Assembly (NCBI GenBank): GCA_035635475.1
Contig: DASQAZ010000061.1
Coordinates: forward strand, 1 to 18,008
DNA: 18,008 nt
DNA from: VBOC01 sp035635475
Lineage (GTDB): Bacteria > Bacteroidota > Ignavibacteria > UBA10030 > SZUA-254
Direction of reading: 5' to 3'
Part shown: piece by piece, positions 7,827-15,711 of the stretch
Position numbering within the stretch: the first letter of the stretch is position 1
Layout of the letters: the number at the start of each line of letters is the position of its first letter
Notes under the pieces: model-generated
Database searches by the model: none
The model's input: only the letters and a program-made list of their open reading frames with translations
Told to the model about the DNA's origin: nothing
Translations under genes and position numbers: made by a program

Positions 7827-8531
7827 ATGCTGAGACCCAAGAAAAAGATATCGAAGCGGGAGATCAAGGAAGATGAGCTGTTGATGGCGTATGCCCGGGT
7901 TTCGGCGTTTTACTACGCGCACAAGAAATACGTCAGCTACGCGATCACCGGGCTGATAGCCGTCGTCATCGGCATCGTGATCATCATCAACAACCGGCGC
8001 GCGAACAACGAGAAAGCTGCCGTGGAACTGGCAAAAGTCGTCACGCTCTACGAGGCGGCGGCCAACAATCCCAAGGCCTATCAGCAGGCGATCGACGGAC
8101 AGCCCGAACGGGGCGTGATGGGGCTGAAGACCATCGTGGATAACTATGGGAACACGGAATCGGGGCAGCTTGCGCGGTTTTATCTCGCGAACGCGTATTT
8201 CAATCTCGGCAAGTACGATGAGGCGCTGAAGAACTATGAGAATTTCAGCAGCGGCAATAAGCTGCTGCAGGCTTCGGCACTCGCCGGCGTGGGCGCATGC
8301 CTCGAAGCCAAAGGAGAGTTCGACAAGGCGGCATCGAGCTACGAGAAGGCCGCGGCGACGGTCTCCAACACCATCAACACCCCGGAGTATCTGAACTCGG
8401 CGGCCCGCTGTTACGCGCGCGCCGGAGCAAAAGAGAAGGCGATCGCATTACTCAAACGCTTGAAACAGGATTACCCCACCTCGACGTACGCCCGGGAAGT
8501 GGACCGGTACATCAGTGAATTCTCAACGTAG
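7827..8531 (+). CDS. Membrane-anchored tetratricopeptide repeat protein (YfgM-like)
   Basis: A 234-residue protein. A basic, cytosolic N-terminus is followed by one transmembrane helix (about residues 37-55, 'YAITGLIAVVIGIVIIIN'), then alpha-helical TPR repeats to the end: 'GQLARFYLANAYFNLGKYDEALKNY', 'ALAGVGACLEAKGEFDKAASSYEKA' and 'AARCYARAGAKEKAIALLKRL'. The layout matches YfgM-type TPR proteins (TPR_21 family), which in E. coli associate with the SecYEG/PpiD translocon; whether that applies here is inference. AAGGA (7813-7817), 9 bases before the ATG, is a good ribosome site. No promoter is visible between the tRNA and this gene, so it likely shares the tRNA promoter. A hairpin follows its stop. 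Confidence 0.83.
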   Translation: MLRPKKKISKREIKEDELLMAYARVSAFYYAHKKYVSYAITGLIAVVIGIVIIINNRRANNEKAAVELAKVVTLYEAAANNPKAYQQAIDGQPERGVMGLKTIVDNYGNTESGQLARFYLANAYFNLGKYDEALKNYENFSSGNKLLQASALAGVGACLEAKGEFDKAASSYEKAAATVSNTINTPEYLNSAARCYARAGAKEKAIALLKRLKQDYPTSTYAREVDRYISEFST

Positions 8532-8554
8532 CAGGGATTTACCTGTTTGAGCGA

Positions 8555-8578
8555 ACCCATTCTCGCGCCAGAATGGGT
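8555..8578 (+). terminator. Hairpin after the TPR gene, probable terminator
   Basis: A perfect 9-bp stem, ACCCATTCT (8555-8563) with AGAATGGGT (8570-8578), and a 6-base CGCGCC loop. It lies 23 bases after the TPR stop codon. The following bases are GTGTGCGGATTTTGCG, lacking a clean U-tract, so a Rho-independent role is plausible but not secure. The remaining intergenic sequence to 8665 shows nothing else I can support. Confidence 0.5.
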
Positions 8579-8665
8579 GTGTGCGGATTTTGCGTGATCA
8601 ACTGCCTGACGGCTTCCCGGCGCTGCGGTCTTCACCCCTGACGAAAGCCCACACCTTCCGCCGCC

Positions 8666-10015
8666 ATGCAAATTGGAATCGATAAGAGGCTCTCCCGCGA
8701 CGTCCTCCGTCTTGCCACGCCCGCGATCGCGGGCCTCTCGTCACAGATGGTCGTTTCGATTATCAACACCGGCATGGTTGGAAGGCTCGCAAACACGCAA
8801 GTCCAGCTTGCGGCGATGGGACTTGGATTTCTCGGTTCCTGGGCAATCACAAGCCTCTTCTCAAGCCTGGGGACGGGCACTCACGTCCTGACCGCTCGCC
8901 GGCACGGACAGGGGAACCCCATCGCTGCCGGCGAAGTGCTGAACAATTCACTCCTCATCTGCCTCATCCTCGGCGTGGTGTTCGGCGGTCTGGGCTACCT
9001 GTTTTCGTACAACATCATGGATTTTTTCTCGAAGAATGAAGCAGTCACGAGATCGGGCGCGGCGTACATGCGCTACCAGTTCCTCGGTCTTCCGTTCTTT
9101 CTTCTCATCGTCTCGTATCGCGGATTTTTCTATGGGATCGGCCACACAAAGATTTTCATGTTCTCCGCGATCATCATCAACGTCTTCAACATCCTCTTCA
9201 ACTACCTTTTCATCTTCGGCAAGTTGGGATTTCCGCGCATGGAACTTGCGGGCGCTGGCGTCGGCTCCGCTGTCAGCATGGTCATCGGCTGGTTGTTTTT
9301 TCTTTCCGTAACTTTTCTGGGAGAATATCGAAAACAATATCAGTATTTCTCGCACTTTTCGATCTCGAAGGATGTTATTGCTCAAATCGTCAGGATTTCG
9401 GTGCCCGTCTCCCTGCAGAGCATCCTCATCCTGCTGGGATTTCTGGTCTTCGTCGCAATTACGGGCATTATCGGGACGGTCGATCAGGCGGCAAGCCAGG
9501 TCGTCATAACGGCGCTCTTCATCTCATTGATGCCCTGCTTCGGCTTCGGCATCGCGGGCCAGACGCTTGTCGGCCAGTCTATTGGAAGGGGAGAGGAGGG
9601 GCTCGCGCATTCGTATGGATACGAGACGGCGAAAGTGACGACGATCTTTACGATCGTGATCGGACTGATTTTTGTCTTCATCCCGGACGCTATTCTGGTG
9701 ATCATTACGACGAACGATGAGGTGATCCGGGTGGCCCGCCCGTTGTTGCAGATTGCCGGCATCGCCCAGGTATTTTATGGCAGCGGCATTATCTTCGCGA
9801 ACACGCTCCAGGCAGGGGGCGAAATGGTCTACGTCATGTTCGTGGAGATCCTGACTCACTGGGTGATCTTTCTTCCCCTGACCTACATCTTCGGCATCAC
9901 GCTCGGAGGAGGCATCAAGGGAGCCTGGCTTGCACTGCCGGTCTATGTCATTGCCTACACGACCATGAATTTCCTCAAGTTCCGCTCGGGAAGCTGGCTG
10001 CACAGGAGAATCTGA
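8666..10015 (+). CDS. MATE family efflux transporter
   Basis: A 449-residue multidrug and toxic compound extrusion (MATE) family protein in the inner membrane, the normal length for a 12-helix member. Two homologous halves are visible: 'LATPAIAGLSSQMVVSIINT' with 'AAMGLGFLG', and 'ISVPVSLQSILILLGFLVFV' with 'ASQVVITALFISLMPCFGFG', then 'AGQTLVGQSIGRG'. Such proteins use Na+ or H+ gradients to export cationic compounds, or move other substrates such as lipids; the substrate cannot be read here. The ATG at 8666 is the only usable start, because an in-frame TGA lies a few codons upstream, and there is no Shine-Dalgarno. Its TGA overlaps the next ATG (TGATG at 10013-10017), so it is translationally coupled to the phosphatase gene. 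Confidence 0.92.
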   Translation: MQIGIDKRLSRDVLRLATPAIAGLSSQMVVSIINTGMVGRLANTQVQLAAMGLGFLGSWAITSLFSSLGTGTHVLTARRHGQGNPIAAGEVLNNSLLICLILGVVFGGLGYLFSYNIMDFFSKNEAVTRSGAAYMRYQFLGLPFFLLIVSYRGFFYGIGHTKIFMFSAIIINVFNILFNYLFIFGKLGFPRMELAGAGVGSAVSMVIGWLFFLSVTFLGEYRKQYQYFSHFSISKDVIAQIVRISVPVSLQSILILLGFLVFVAITGIIGTVDQAASQVVITALFISLMPCFGFGIAGQTLVGQSIGRGEEGLAHSYGYETAKVTTIFTIVIGLIFVFIPDAILVIITTNDEVIRVARPLLQIAGIAQVFYGSGIIFANTLQAGGEMVYVMFVEILTHWVIFLPLTYIFGITLGGGIKGAWLALPVYVIAYTTMNFLKFRSGSWLHRRI

Positions 10016-12150
10016 TGTCACCGGAGCTGCCGAGACTGAGAAAGAAATTGAAGAAAGCCGCGCTGCTGACGATCGTTTCGGTGCTGTTCGTCGCGGTCTT
10101 CGGGATCGACGTCGTCAACTGGGTCGTCGACATCGACTGGGGCTGGTTGAACGCCGCACGCCATCTCTTCCTGATCGGAGCCTTCATCGCCCTCTATTTC
10201 CTGATCGAATCCCTCTGGAAACGGGAACAGAGCCCGGCGAAGAAGCTCAGCTTCACACTCGTCCTGACGGTGCCGGTCGGCATCAGCGTCGCCGTGCTCG
10301 CGCTCCTTTCGTCGACAACGTTCGACGTCAAGAACGATGTGCTGATCCCATCGGGTTTTGACGCCGTGCTTCTCGCGAACGTGTACGGGGTCGTTATCGG
10401 TTCAATGATGCTGATCGTCCTTCTCATCCTGCGGGATATCATCCTCTCGCGGCGGAGAAAGGGGTTGCGCAGGAACCTGCTGATCCTGATCGGGCTCATG
10501 CTCGCCGCCGCAATCTCGACGCTCCCGTATGCCCGCACGGAATCGGGCGTGCTGTCGAGCGTTCTGCTGGGACTCAGCATCAGCCTGATGCTTGTAGTCT
10601 CGTTCCGGCTCCCGTGGATCGTCTATCTTCCGAAGAGAGAGAAGCTCTTCAGCATGGCGTACTGCTTCGTTCTGCTTTGCGTCTTCATCGGATTTTCGAT
10701 CGTGACACTCGGGGAATCATCGATCGGCAGGGCCTTGATGTTCTACTCGAGACCCCTGCTTACAATCATAAGGTCGACGGGCCTCTTCGGCGCGATTTAC
10801 TTCGGAATGGCCTTTGCAACCACATTGTTCCATCTGCCCACGGCCGAGGCATTCGACCGGAAGATCACGGAGGTTTCCTCGCTTCACAATCTGAGCCGGC
10901 TTGTGACGCAGGTGTTCGATTTCAACGAACTGGTCGATTCGGTCACAAAAATGACGCTCGAAGTCTGCGAGGCCAAGAGTTCGTGGCTCGAAATACTGAC
11001 AGTCACGACGCCCCCCCGGGGGCTCCTCGGCGATCCGCGGCCGGATCCGATGGGCGAAACTGTTTCGCTGAAAAATATCACCCATGAGGAGACGCACGCG
11101 ATCATGTCCTCCAACGGCGAATCGATTCGAAAGCTCGTCCTGACTTCGCGGAAGGCGATCGTGATCGACAGCGTCCGGGACGACAAGCGGACCGAGCACC
11201 TGAGGAAGTTGAACAATAAGTTCGGTTCCATGGTGATCGTGCCCTTGCTGTCTCACGAAGCGCTGCTCGGCATCCTGTACGCGACCAAGGACCTGGAATA
11301 CGGTTTCGACAAGGAAGACGTCGAGCTCATCTCGGCCTTTGCCGACCAGGCGACGATTGCCATCGAAAATTCCCGCCTGATCGAGAAGTCTCTTGAGCGG
11401 GAGCGGTTGGCGCGGGAGATGATGCTTGCACAGGACATGCAGCGGAAGCTCCTGCCGCAGTCGCTGCCCGACGTTCCCGAGGTCGATCTCGACGCACTCT
11501 CGACGCCTGCGTTCGAGGTTGGCGGCGATTACTACGACTTCAAGATGCTGGACGACCATCATCTCGGGATACTTGTTGGCGACGTTTCGGGCAAGGGCGT
11601 CTCCGCGGCATTCTACATGGCGGAGATGAAGGGCATCTTTCAATCGCTCAGCAAGATTTACCGCTCTCCGGCGCAGTTCCTGGGCCAGGCGCACGAGGCG
11701 TTGTTGGGAACCATCGATAGGCGCTCCTTCATCAGTATGATCTATGGCGTGCTGGATCTGCGCGACGGCTCGATGAAAATCGCGCGTGCGGGCCACTGCC
11801 CCATGTTGTTCCGGTCTGGGGGGACGACGGAATACGTCAAGCCGACCGGGCTCGGCCTGGGGATGGGAACCAATCCGTTCTTCAAGAAGACCATCGTGGA
11901 GGAAACCGTCCGCTTCGATCGCGGTGATTTTGCAGTTTTCTATACCGACGGAGTAACGGAAGCCCGTCCCCCTGACGGCGAAGAATTCGGTTATGAGAGG
12001 CTTCAGGAAATCGTCCAGAGTGCGGAGACGTCTTCCGCGCTCGGGATGCGCGATGCAATTGTGATGGCGGTGGACGCACATATGAGACACGAGCCGCCTG
12101 AAGACGACTTGACGATTGTTGTTGTGCGATGGACCGGGAAAACGGGTTAA
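10015..12150 (+). CDS. Membrane-bound GAF-SpoIIE (RsbU-like PP2C) serine phosphatase
   Basis: A 711-residue protein. Residues about 15-270 carry roughly eight hydrophobic helices. A GAF-like sensor domain follows at about 285-455 ('SSLHNLSRLVTQVFDFNELVDSV' to 'AFADQATIAIENSRLIEKS'), then a helical linker 'ERERLAREMMLAQDMQRKLLP' typical of RsbU-type enzymes. The SpoIIE/PP2C domain spans about 485-707. The metal-binding acidic residues are all present: GGDYYD (503-508), GDVSGKG (Asp523), YTDG (Asp645) and DDLT (697-700). By family knowledge it dephosphorylates a STAS antagonist protein, freeing it to bind the anti-sigma kinase; both partners are encoded next door. Signals are probably sensed by the membrane and GAF parts. 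It starts within the MATE stop codon. I see no missing active-site residue. Confidence 0.92.
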   Translation: MSPELPRLRKKLKKAALLTIVSVLFVAVFGIDVVNWVVDIDWGWLNAARHLFLIGAFIALYFLIESLWKREQSPAKKLSFTLVLTVPVGISVAVLALLSSTTFDVKNDVLIPSGFDAVLLANVYGVVIGSMMLIVLLILRDIILSRRRKGLRRNLLILIGLMLAAAISTLPYARTESGVLSSVLLGLSISLMLVVSFRLPWIVYLPKREKLFSMAYCFVLLCVFIGFSIVTLGESSIGRALMFYSRPLLTIIRSTGLFGAIYFGMAFATTLFHLPTAEAFDRKITEVSSLHNLSRLVTQVFDFNELVDSVTKMTLEVCEAKSSWLEILTVTTPPRGLLGDPRPDPMGETVSLKNITHEETHAIMSSNGESIRKLVLTSRKAIVIDSVRDDKRTEHLRKLNNKFGSMVIVPLLSHEALLGILYATKDLEYGFDKEDVELISAFADQATIAIENSRLIEKSLERERLAREMMLAQDMQRKLLPQSLPDVPEVDLDALSTPAFEVGGDYYDFKMLDDHHLGILVGDVSGKGVSAAFYMAEMKGIFQSLSKIYRSPAQFLGQAHEALLGTIDRRSFISMIYGVLDLRDGSMKIARAGHCPMLFRSGGTTEYVKPTGLGLGMGTNPFFKKTIVEETVRFDRGDFAVFYTDGVTEARPPDGEEFGYERLQEIVQSAETSSALGMRDAIVMAVDAHMRHEPPEDDLTIVVVRWTGKTG

Positions 12151-12159
12151 TTCAATTAT

Positions 12160-12168
12160 AAAGGAGGG
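12160..12168 (+). promoter_or_regulatory. Strong Shine-Dalgarno of the STAS gene
   Basis: AAAGGAGGG ends 4 bases before the ATG at 12173, near-perfect complementarity to the 16S rRNA 3' end. It is the strongest ribosome site in the window and fixes the start at 12173, although the frame is open further upstream to an ATG at 12116 inside the phosphatase gene. It suggests the antagonist is made in excess over its neighbours (inference). Confidence 0.8.
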
Positions 12169-12172
12169 TAGC

Positions 12173-12529
12173 ATGAGCAATTTCAAAATCAACGTGAGGG
12201 AATCGTCGACGGTCAACGTGCTGGACCTGAAAGGGTACCTGGACGCCCATACGGCTCCGGAGCTGGAGAAGGCGTTTCAGAATCTATTGGAAGAGAAGAA
12301 GTACAAGATCGTGGTCAATTGCCGCGAGCTCACCTATATCTCGAGCGCCGGGCTCGGCGTGTTCATGGCGTACATCGAAGACGTCAGGAAAAATCACGGC
12401 GACATCAAGCTTTCGAACATGTCCCCCAAGGTGTTCAACGTATTTGACCTCCTCGGTTTCCCGCTCCTGTACGACATTACGAAAGATGAAGCCGACGCGA
12501 TTCAGAAATTCACCAGCGCGAAGAAATAA
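12173..12529 (+). CDS. STAS domain anti-anti-sigma factor (RsbV/SpoIIAA-like antagonist)
   Basis: A 118-residue single STAS domain, the usual size for RsbV/SpoIIAA. Pattern: 'VNVLDLKGYLDAHTAPELEKAF', 'KIVVNCRELTYISSAGLGVFMAYIED' and 'GDIKLSNMSPKVFNVFDLLGF'. Ser57-Ser58 in 'YISSAGLG' occupies the phosphorylation site of the family. Expected cycle: the HATPase kinase encoded next phosphorylates this serine, and the SpoIIE phosphatases on either side remove the phosphate; the unphosphorylated form binds the kinase and releases its other target. It begins 22 bases after the first phosphatase gene, with a very strong ribosome site. The longer in-frame start at 12116 would overlap that gene and add non-STAS sequence, so I reject it. 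Confidence 0.93.
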   Translation: MSNFKINVRESSTVNVLDLKGYLDAHTAPELEKAFQNLLEEKKYKIVVNCRELTYISSAGLGVFMAYIEDVRKNHGDIKLSNMSPKVFNVFDLLGFPLLYDITKDEADAIQKFTSAKK

Positions 12530-12575
12530 TGATCATTAACCGGTTCCCGAACGGACCAGTCACCCGCGAATCAGC

Positions 12576-13007
12576 GTGAAGACGAAGCATCTCCATATCC
12601 TGAGCGAGACCGAAAAGCTGGATCTCGTCCGGCACTTCATCCATGAAGCGGCGCGGCGTTTCGGCTTCGACGAGGAATCGGCGAGCAAGATCATGCTGGC
12701 TGTCGACGAGGCGTGTACGAACGTGATCAAACATTCCTACGAGAATGCGCCAACGAAAGGAATCGATATCGACATTGTGACGAACGAAAAACGATTCGAG
12801 ATCGTGATCACCCACGAAGGAAAACCCTTCGATCCCGATTCCATCAAAACTCCCGACATGAAAAAATATCTGAGCCAATTCCGCCGCGGCGGCCTCGGAA
12901 TCCACCTCATGCGCTCGCTCATGGATAAGGTCGAGTATAGGACGAGTCGGGACCGCCGCAGCGAGGTGCATCTCGTAAAGTTCCTGCCCACGAACTCGGA
13001 TCACTGA
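12576..13007 (+). CDS. RsbW/SpoIIAB-like HATPase serine kinase (anti-sigma factor family)
   Basis: A 143-residue GHKL ATPase of the HATPase_c_2 type, the size of RsbW. N box 'LAVDEACTNVIKHSY' (Glu45, Asn49), G1-like box 'THEGKPFDP' (80-87 region) and G2-like box 'RRGGLGIHLMRSLMD' (104-116 region). The family phosphorylates a STAS antagonist and, when free, binds a sigma factor or another target. No sigma gene is in the window, so the final target is unknown. The start is GTG 12576, 46 bases after the STAS gene; no strong ribosome site is visible. Oddity: the Asp expected at the start of the G1 DxGxG/P motif, which in GHKL proteins contacts adenine, appears to be His80. Confidence 0.88.
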   Translation: MKTKHLHILSETEKLDLVRHFIHEAARRFGFDEESASKIMLAVDEACTNVIKHSYENAPTKGIDIDIVTNEKRFEIVITHEGKPFDPDSIKTPDMKKYLSQFRRGGLGIHLMRSLMDKVEYRTSRDRRSEVHLVKFLPTNSDH

Positions 13008-13034
13008 CCGGGCCATCAGTCTGTCACCCTACCG

Positions 13035-14777
13035 ATGAAAACGCGCCGGTCAACCCCCGCAGAAAAAAACCAGCACACGAGCCGGTTTGAGCTTGCCGCG
13101 CTCTTCGAATTCAGCACTGTGATCAATTCGACGCTGGATCTGAAATTCATTCTTGGCCACTTTCTCCTGACCCTGATGGGCAAGCTGCTCTCGTCGAGGG
13201 GACTCGTTCTGCTCAGGCGAGACGCTCATCTGTTCGCCGTCGAGCAGGTAAAGGGCCTTTCGGCGGAAACGATAGGCCGGGAGTTCGCCGTCCCCAGGAT
13301 TCCGGATCGTCTTCTGTATGCAGATGGCGAAAAATCCCGAACGATGCCCTGGCTGAAGCCGATGAGGGATCTTCGCATCAATCTCTTCGTCCCGCTGGTC
13401 GCGCAGAAGAAACTGCTGGGGATCGCCGGATTCGGAGGAAGCTCCCTGAGGAAGAAGCTGTCTCAGAAGGAAAAAACCTATATAAAGTCATTGACGAATA
13501 TCGCGGCATCGGCGATCGAGAAGAGCCTGATGATCACGGAATTGAGCAGCGTAAACCGCCGGCTGGACAGCAAGGTGCAGGAATTGAACACCCTGTTCGA
13601 GTTGAGCAAGGAATTCAATTCGGTCATTGACGAAGACCGGCTGGCAAAATTGCTGATGTTTTCAGTCATGGGGCAGATCGGAGCGAGCAAGTACGTCCTC
13701 GGCCTCCTGAAGAATGGGTCGATGGCAGTGGTGGCGAAGCGCCTCGACAAAGATCCCAGTCCGGAATTGAACTCCTACCTGGCGACGGTCTCCGCGCCGT
13801 GCCTTGTGAAGTCGTTAAGTCCCAGGCACGATGCCCACGCGCGGGTGATGCTGGAAGGCCTCGGCATCGAGGTCCTCGTTCCTCTGCGGATCCAGGACAG
13901 CACGAAGGGAGTGCTGGCACTCGGAGAACGAATGCGCGGAGAGCCGTATACTGAAACCGATCTGGAATTACTCTCCTCGCTCGGAAACCTCGCCATCATC
14001 TCGCTCGAAAACGTCCGGCTGTTTCGCGAAACCCTGGAAAAACAGAGGCTCGAAGACGAATTGCTGATCGCCAAGGAAATCCAGCGCGGGCTGCTTCCGG
14101 CAACGCTTCCGGAGATTCCGCGGTTTGACCTGGCGGCGGTCAACCTCTCCTCCAAGCAGGTAGGCGGTGATTATTATGACGTCATCACGCTCGACAGTTC
14201 GCACTTCGTCATCGCAATCGGCGACGTTTCGGGGAAGGGGACCCCGGCTTCTCTGCTCATGGCAAACCTTCAGGCGACGATCCGGGCCCTTGTCCCGCTG
14301 GGGCTCTCCCTGGCGGAATTGACCATGAGGGTCAATAACCTCATCTGCGATAATACGGGCGCGGATCGGTTTATCACGTTTTTCTGGGGAATCATCGACA
14401 CCGGGAGCGGGACCATGAAGTACGTGAGCGCGGGCCACAACCCGCCGTTCCTCTTTCGCCGGACAGGGGAGGTCGAGCGGCTCTCCGAAGGCGGGATTAT
14501 CCTCGGGATCATGAAGGCCTCGATAGCGTATAACGAGGGCGAGATCCGTTTTTCTCCGGGAGATGTACTCGTTCTTTTTACCGACGGCGTCAGCGAAGCG
14601 ATGAACGAGGCGGGAGAAGAACTCGGGGAGGATCCGATCGAAGAGGTCGTGAAGGGGCACCTCGACGATCCGGCCGAGGAAATTCTCTCAGCCATTGTGA
14701 AGAGAGTCAAAGCACACAGCAAGGATACTCCCCAGTCCGACGACATCACGCTCATCGTGGCGAAGACGACGGGTTAA
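13035..14777 (+). CDS. Soluble GAF-GAF-SpoIIE (RsbU-like PP2C) serine phosphatase
   Basis: A 580-residue cytoplasmic protein without membrane helices. A GAF-like domain at about 18-170 ('ELAALFEFSTVINSTLDLKF' to 'NIAASAIEKSLMI') is followed by a coiled-coil linker ('ELSSVNRRLDSKVQELNTLF'), a second GAF-like domain at about 185-335 and a second linker ('LEKQRLEDELLIAKEIQRGL'). The SpoIIE/PP2C domain runs to the C-terminus. Metal ligands are intact: GGDYYD (377-382; Asp379), GDVSGKG (Asp397), FTDG (Asp517) and DDIT (569-572). It probably acts on the STAS protein encoded upstream, as a second, differently gated phosphatase. It starts 27 bases after the kinase gene. The GAF ligands cannot be told from sequence. 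Confidence 0.92.
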   Translation: MKTRRSTPAEKNQHTSRFELAALFEFSTVINSTLDLKFILGHFLLTLMGKLLSSRGLVLLRRDAHLFAVEQVKGLSAETIGREFAVPRIPDRLLYADGEKSRTMPWLKPMRDLRINLFVPLVAQKKLLGIAGFGGSSLRKKLSQKEKTYIKSLTNIAASAIEKSLMITELSSVNRRLDSKVQELNTLFELSKEFNSVIDEDRLAKLLMFSVMGQIGASKYVLGLLKNGSMAVVAKRLDKDPSPELNSYLATVSAPCLVKSLSPRHDAHARVMLEGLGIEVLVPLRIQDSTKGVLALGERMRGEPYTETDLELLSSLGNLAIISLENVRLFRETLEKQRLEDELLIAKEIQRGLLPATLPEIPRFDLAAVNLSSKQVGGDYYDVITLDSSHFVIAIGDVSGKGTPASLLMANLQATIRALVPLGLSLAELTMRVNNLICDNTGADRFITFFWGIIDTGSGTMKYVSAGHNPPFLFRRTGEVERLSEGGIILGIMKASIAYNEGEIRFSPGDVLVLFTDGVSEAMNEAGEELGEDPIEEVVKGHLDDPAEEILSAIVKRVKAHSKDTPQSDDITLIVAKTTG

Positions 14778-14806
14778 TTGATTTTGGCGCGAGTACTCTT
14801 TATCTT
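14778..14806 (+). promoter_or_regulatory. Possible sigma70-like promoter for prmC
   Basis: TTGATT (14778-14783), a 17-base spacer and TATCTT (14801-14806), each 4 of 6 to consensus. It fills the only gap between the partner-switching module and prmC, starting directly after the phosphatase stop codon. Transcription would begin about at the prmC ATG (14812), giving a leaderless or nearly leaderless message. No Shine-Dalgarno is present before that ATG, which is compatible with this. Weak evidence on its own. Confidence 0.3.
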
Positions 14807-14811
14807 CTGAA

Positions 14812-15711
14812 ATGAACTCGACCTCAGTCGACCGTGACACGTGGACAATTCTCTGCATCATCGAGTGGAGCGCCAATCATTTCTCCTCAAAACTCGTCGA
14901 CAGCCCGAGGCTGACCGCCGAACTGTTGCTCTGTCATGTTCTCGGCTGCCGGCGTATCGAGCTGTACACGAATTTCGACAGAATTTTGTCGCCCGATGAA
15001 CTTGATCGATTTAAAACCTGCCTGAAGAGACGCCTCGCGCACGAGCCGGTGCAGTACATCGTCGGATCGACCGAATTCATGGGATTGAAGCTTGAGGTCG
15101 ACCGCCGGACGTTGATTCCACGGCCCGAAACCGAGCTCCTCGTTGAGCACGTGATAGAACGCGCGCGTGACCGGGGGAGCCGACCCATCCGAATTCTGGA
15201 TATCGGAGCCGGGAGCGGGAATATCGCCGTGAGTCTTGCCAGTTTGATCCCTTCTTCCGAGGTTATTGCCCTCGATATCAGCACCGATGCCCTCGATGTT
15301 GCGCGTGGGAACGCGACACGGCACGCAGTCGAAGGCCGGGTGAAGTTCGCGGTGTACGATATTATGGGCCGGGACGGCGCGTACGACGCTGAGCCGTTTG
15401 ATTTCGTCGTTTCGAATCCCCCCTACATCCCCGCCGCAGATATACCGTCACTTCCGCCTGAGATCAGGGAGTATGAGCCTTTAATTGCCCTCCGGGACTC
15501 GGGCGATGGCCTGTCGTTTTTCCGCAGGATCGGAGAAACAGGCGCCAGACTCCTGAAGCCGGATGGCTGGTTATTCGTGGAGATCGGCTTTGACCAGCGT
15601 GGCGCCGTCTGCGCGATCTTCGGCGATCTTGGCTATGCCCAGCTCCGCAGCTTCAGGGATTACGCCGGGATCGATCGTGTGATCGAAGCGGGGGCGCCGG
15701 CTTCCGGATGA
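14812..15711 (+). CDS. prmC: Peptide chain release factor N5-glutamine methyltransferase (PrmC/HemK)
   Basis: A 299-residue class I SAM methyltransferase that methylates the Gln of the GGQ motif in release factors RF1 and RF2, using SAM, in the cytoplasm. The N-terminal helical release-factor-binding domain is recognisable ('SPRLTAELLLCHVLG'), then 'RRTLIPRPETELLVEHV', SAM motif I 'ILDIGAGSGNIAVSLA' (Asp130 region) and the catalytic NPPY motif 'NPPYIP' at 202-207. Length is normal. ATG 14812 is the only in-frame start upstream of the conserved 'WTILCIIEWSANHF' segment. The stop overlaps the dtd start by 4 bases (ATGA), so the two translation-quality genes are coupled. PrmC is more often beside prfA; no prfA is visible here. 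Confidence 0.94.
   Translation: MNSTSVDRDTWTILCIIEWSANHFSSKLVDSPRLTAELLLCHVLGCRRIELYTNFDRILSPDELDRFKTCLKRRLAHEPVQYIVGSTEFMGLKLEVDRRTLIPRPETELLVEHVIERARDRGSRPIRILDIGAGSGNIAVSLASLIPSSEVIALDISTDALDVARGNATRHAVEGRVKFAVYDIMGRDGAYDAEPFDFVVSNPPYIPAADIPSLPPEIREYEPLIALRDSGDGLSFFRRIGETGARLLKPDGWLFVEIGFDQRGAVCAIFGDLGYAQLRSFRDYAGIDRVIEAGAPASG

Noticed and set aside
7612..7833. Short open frame across the tRNA (73 codons)
   Set aside because: The region folds as a complete tRNA-Arg; the frame is incidental and has no coding features.
8540..8665. Possible leader peptide or small gene between the TPR and MATE genes
   Set aside because: Only very short frames are found, such as a TTG-initiated 16-codon one, with no ribosome site; the hairpin alone explains the region.
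12116..12172. Upstream extension of the STAS gene to ATG 12116
   Set aside because: A near-perfect Shine-Dalgarno immediately precedes ATG 12173, and a single STAS domain begins there.
10717..12216. Long antisense open frame (499 codons) opposite the membrane phosphatase
   Set aside because: It is Arg/His-rich with no recognisable domain and lies exactly opposite a gene with full SpoIIE motifs; such frames arise from GC-rich codon usage.
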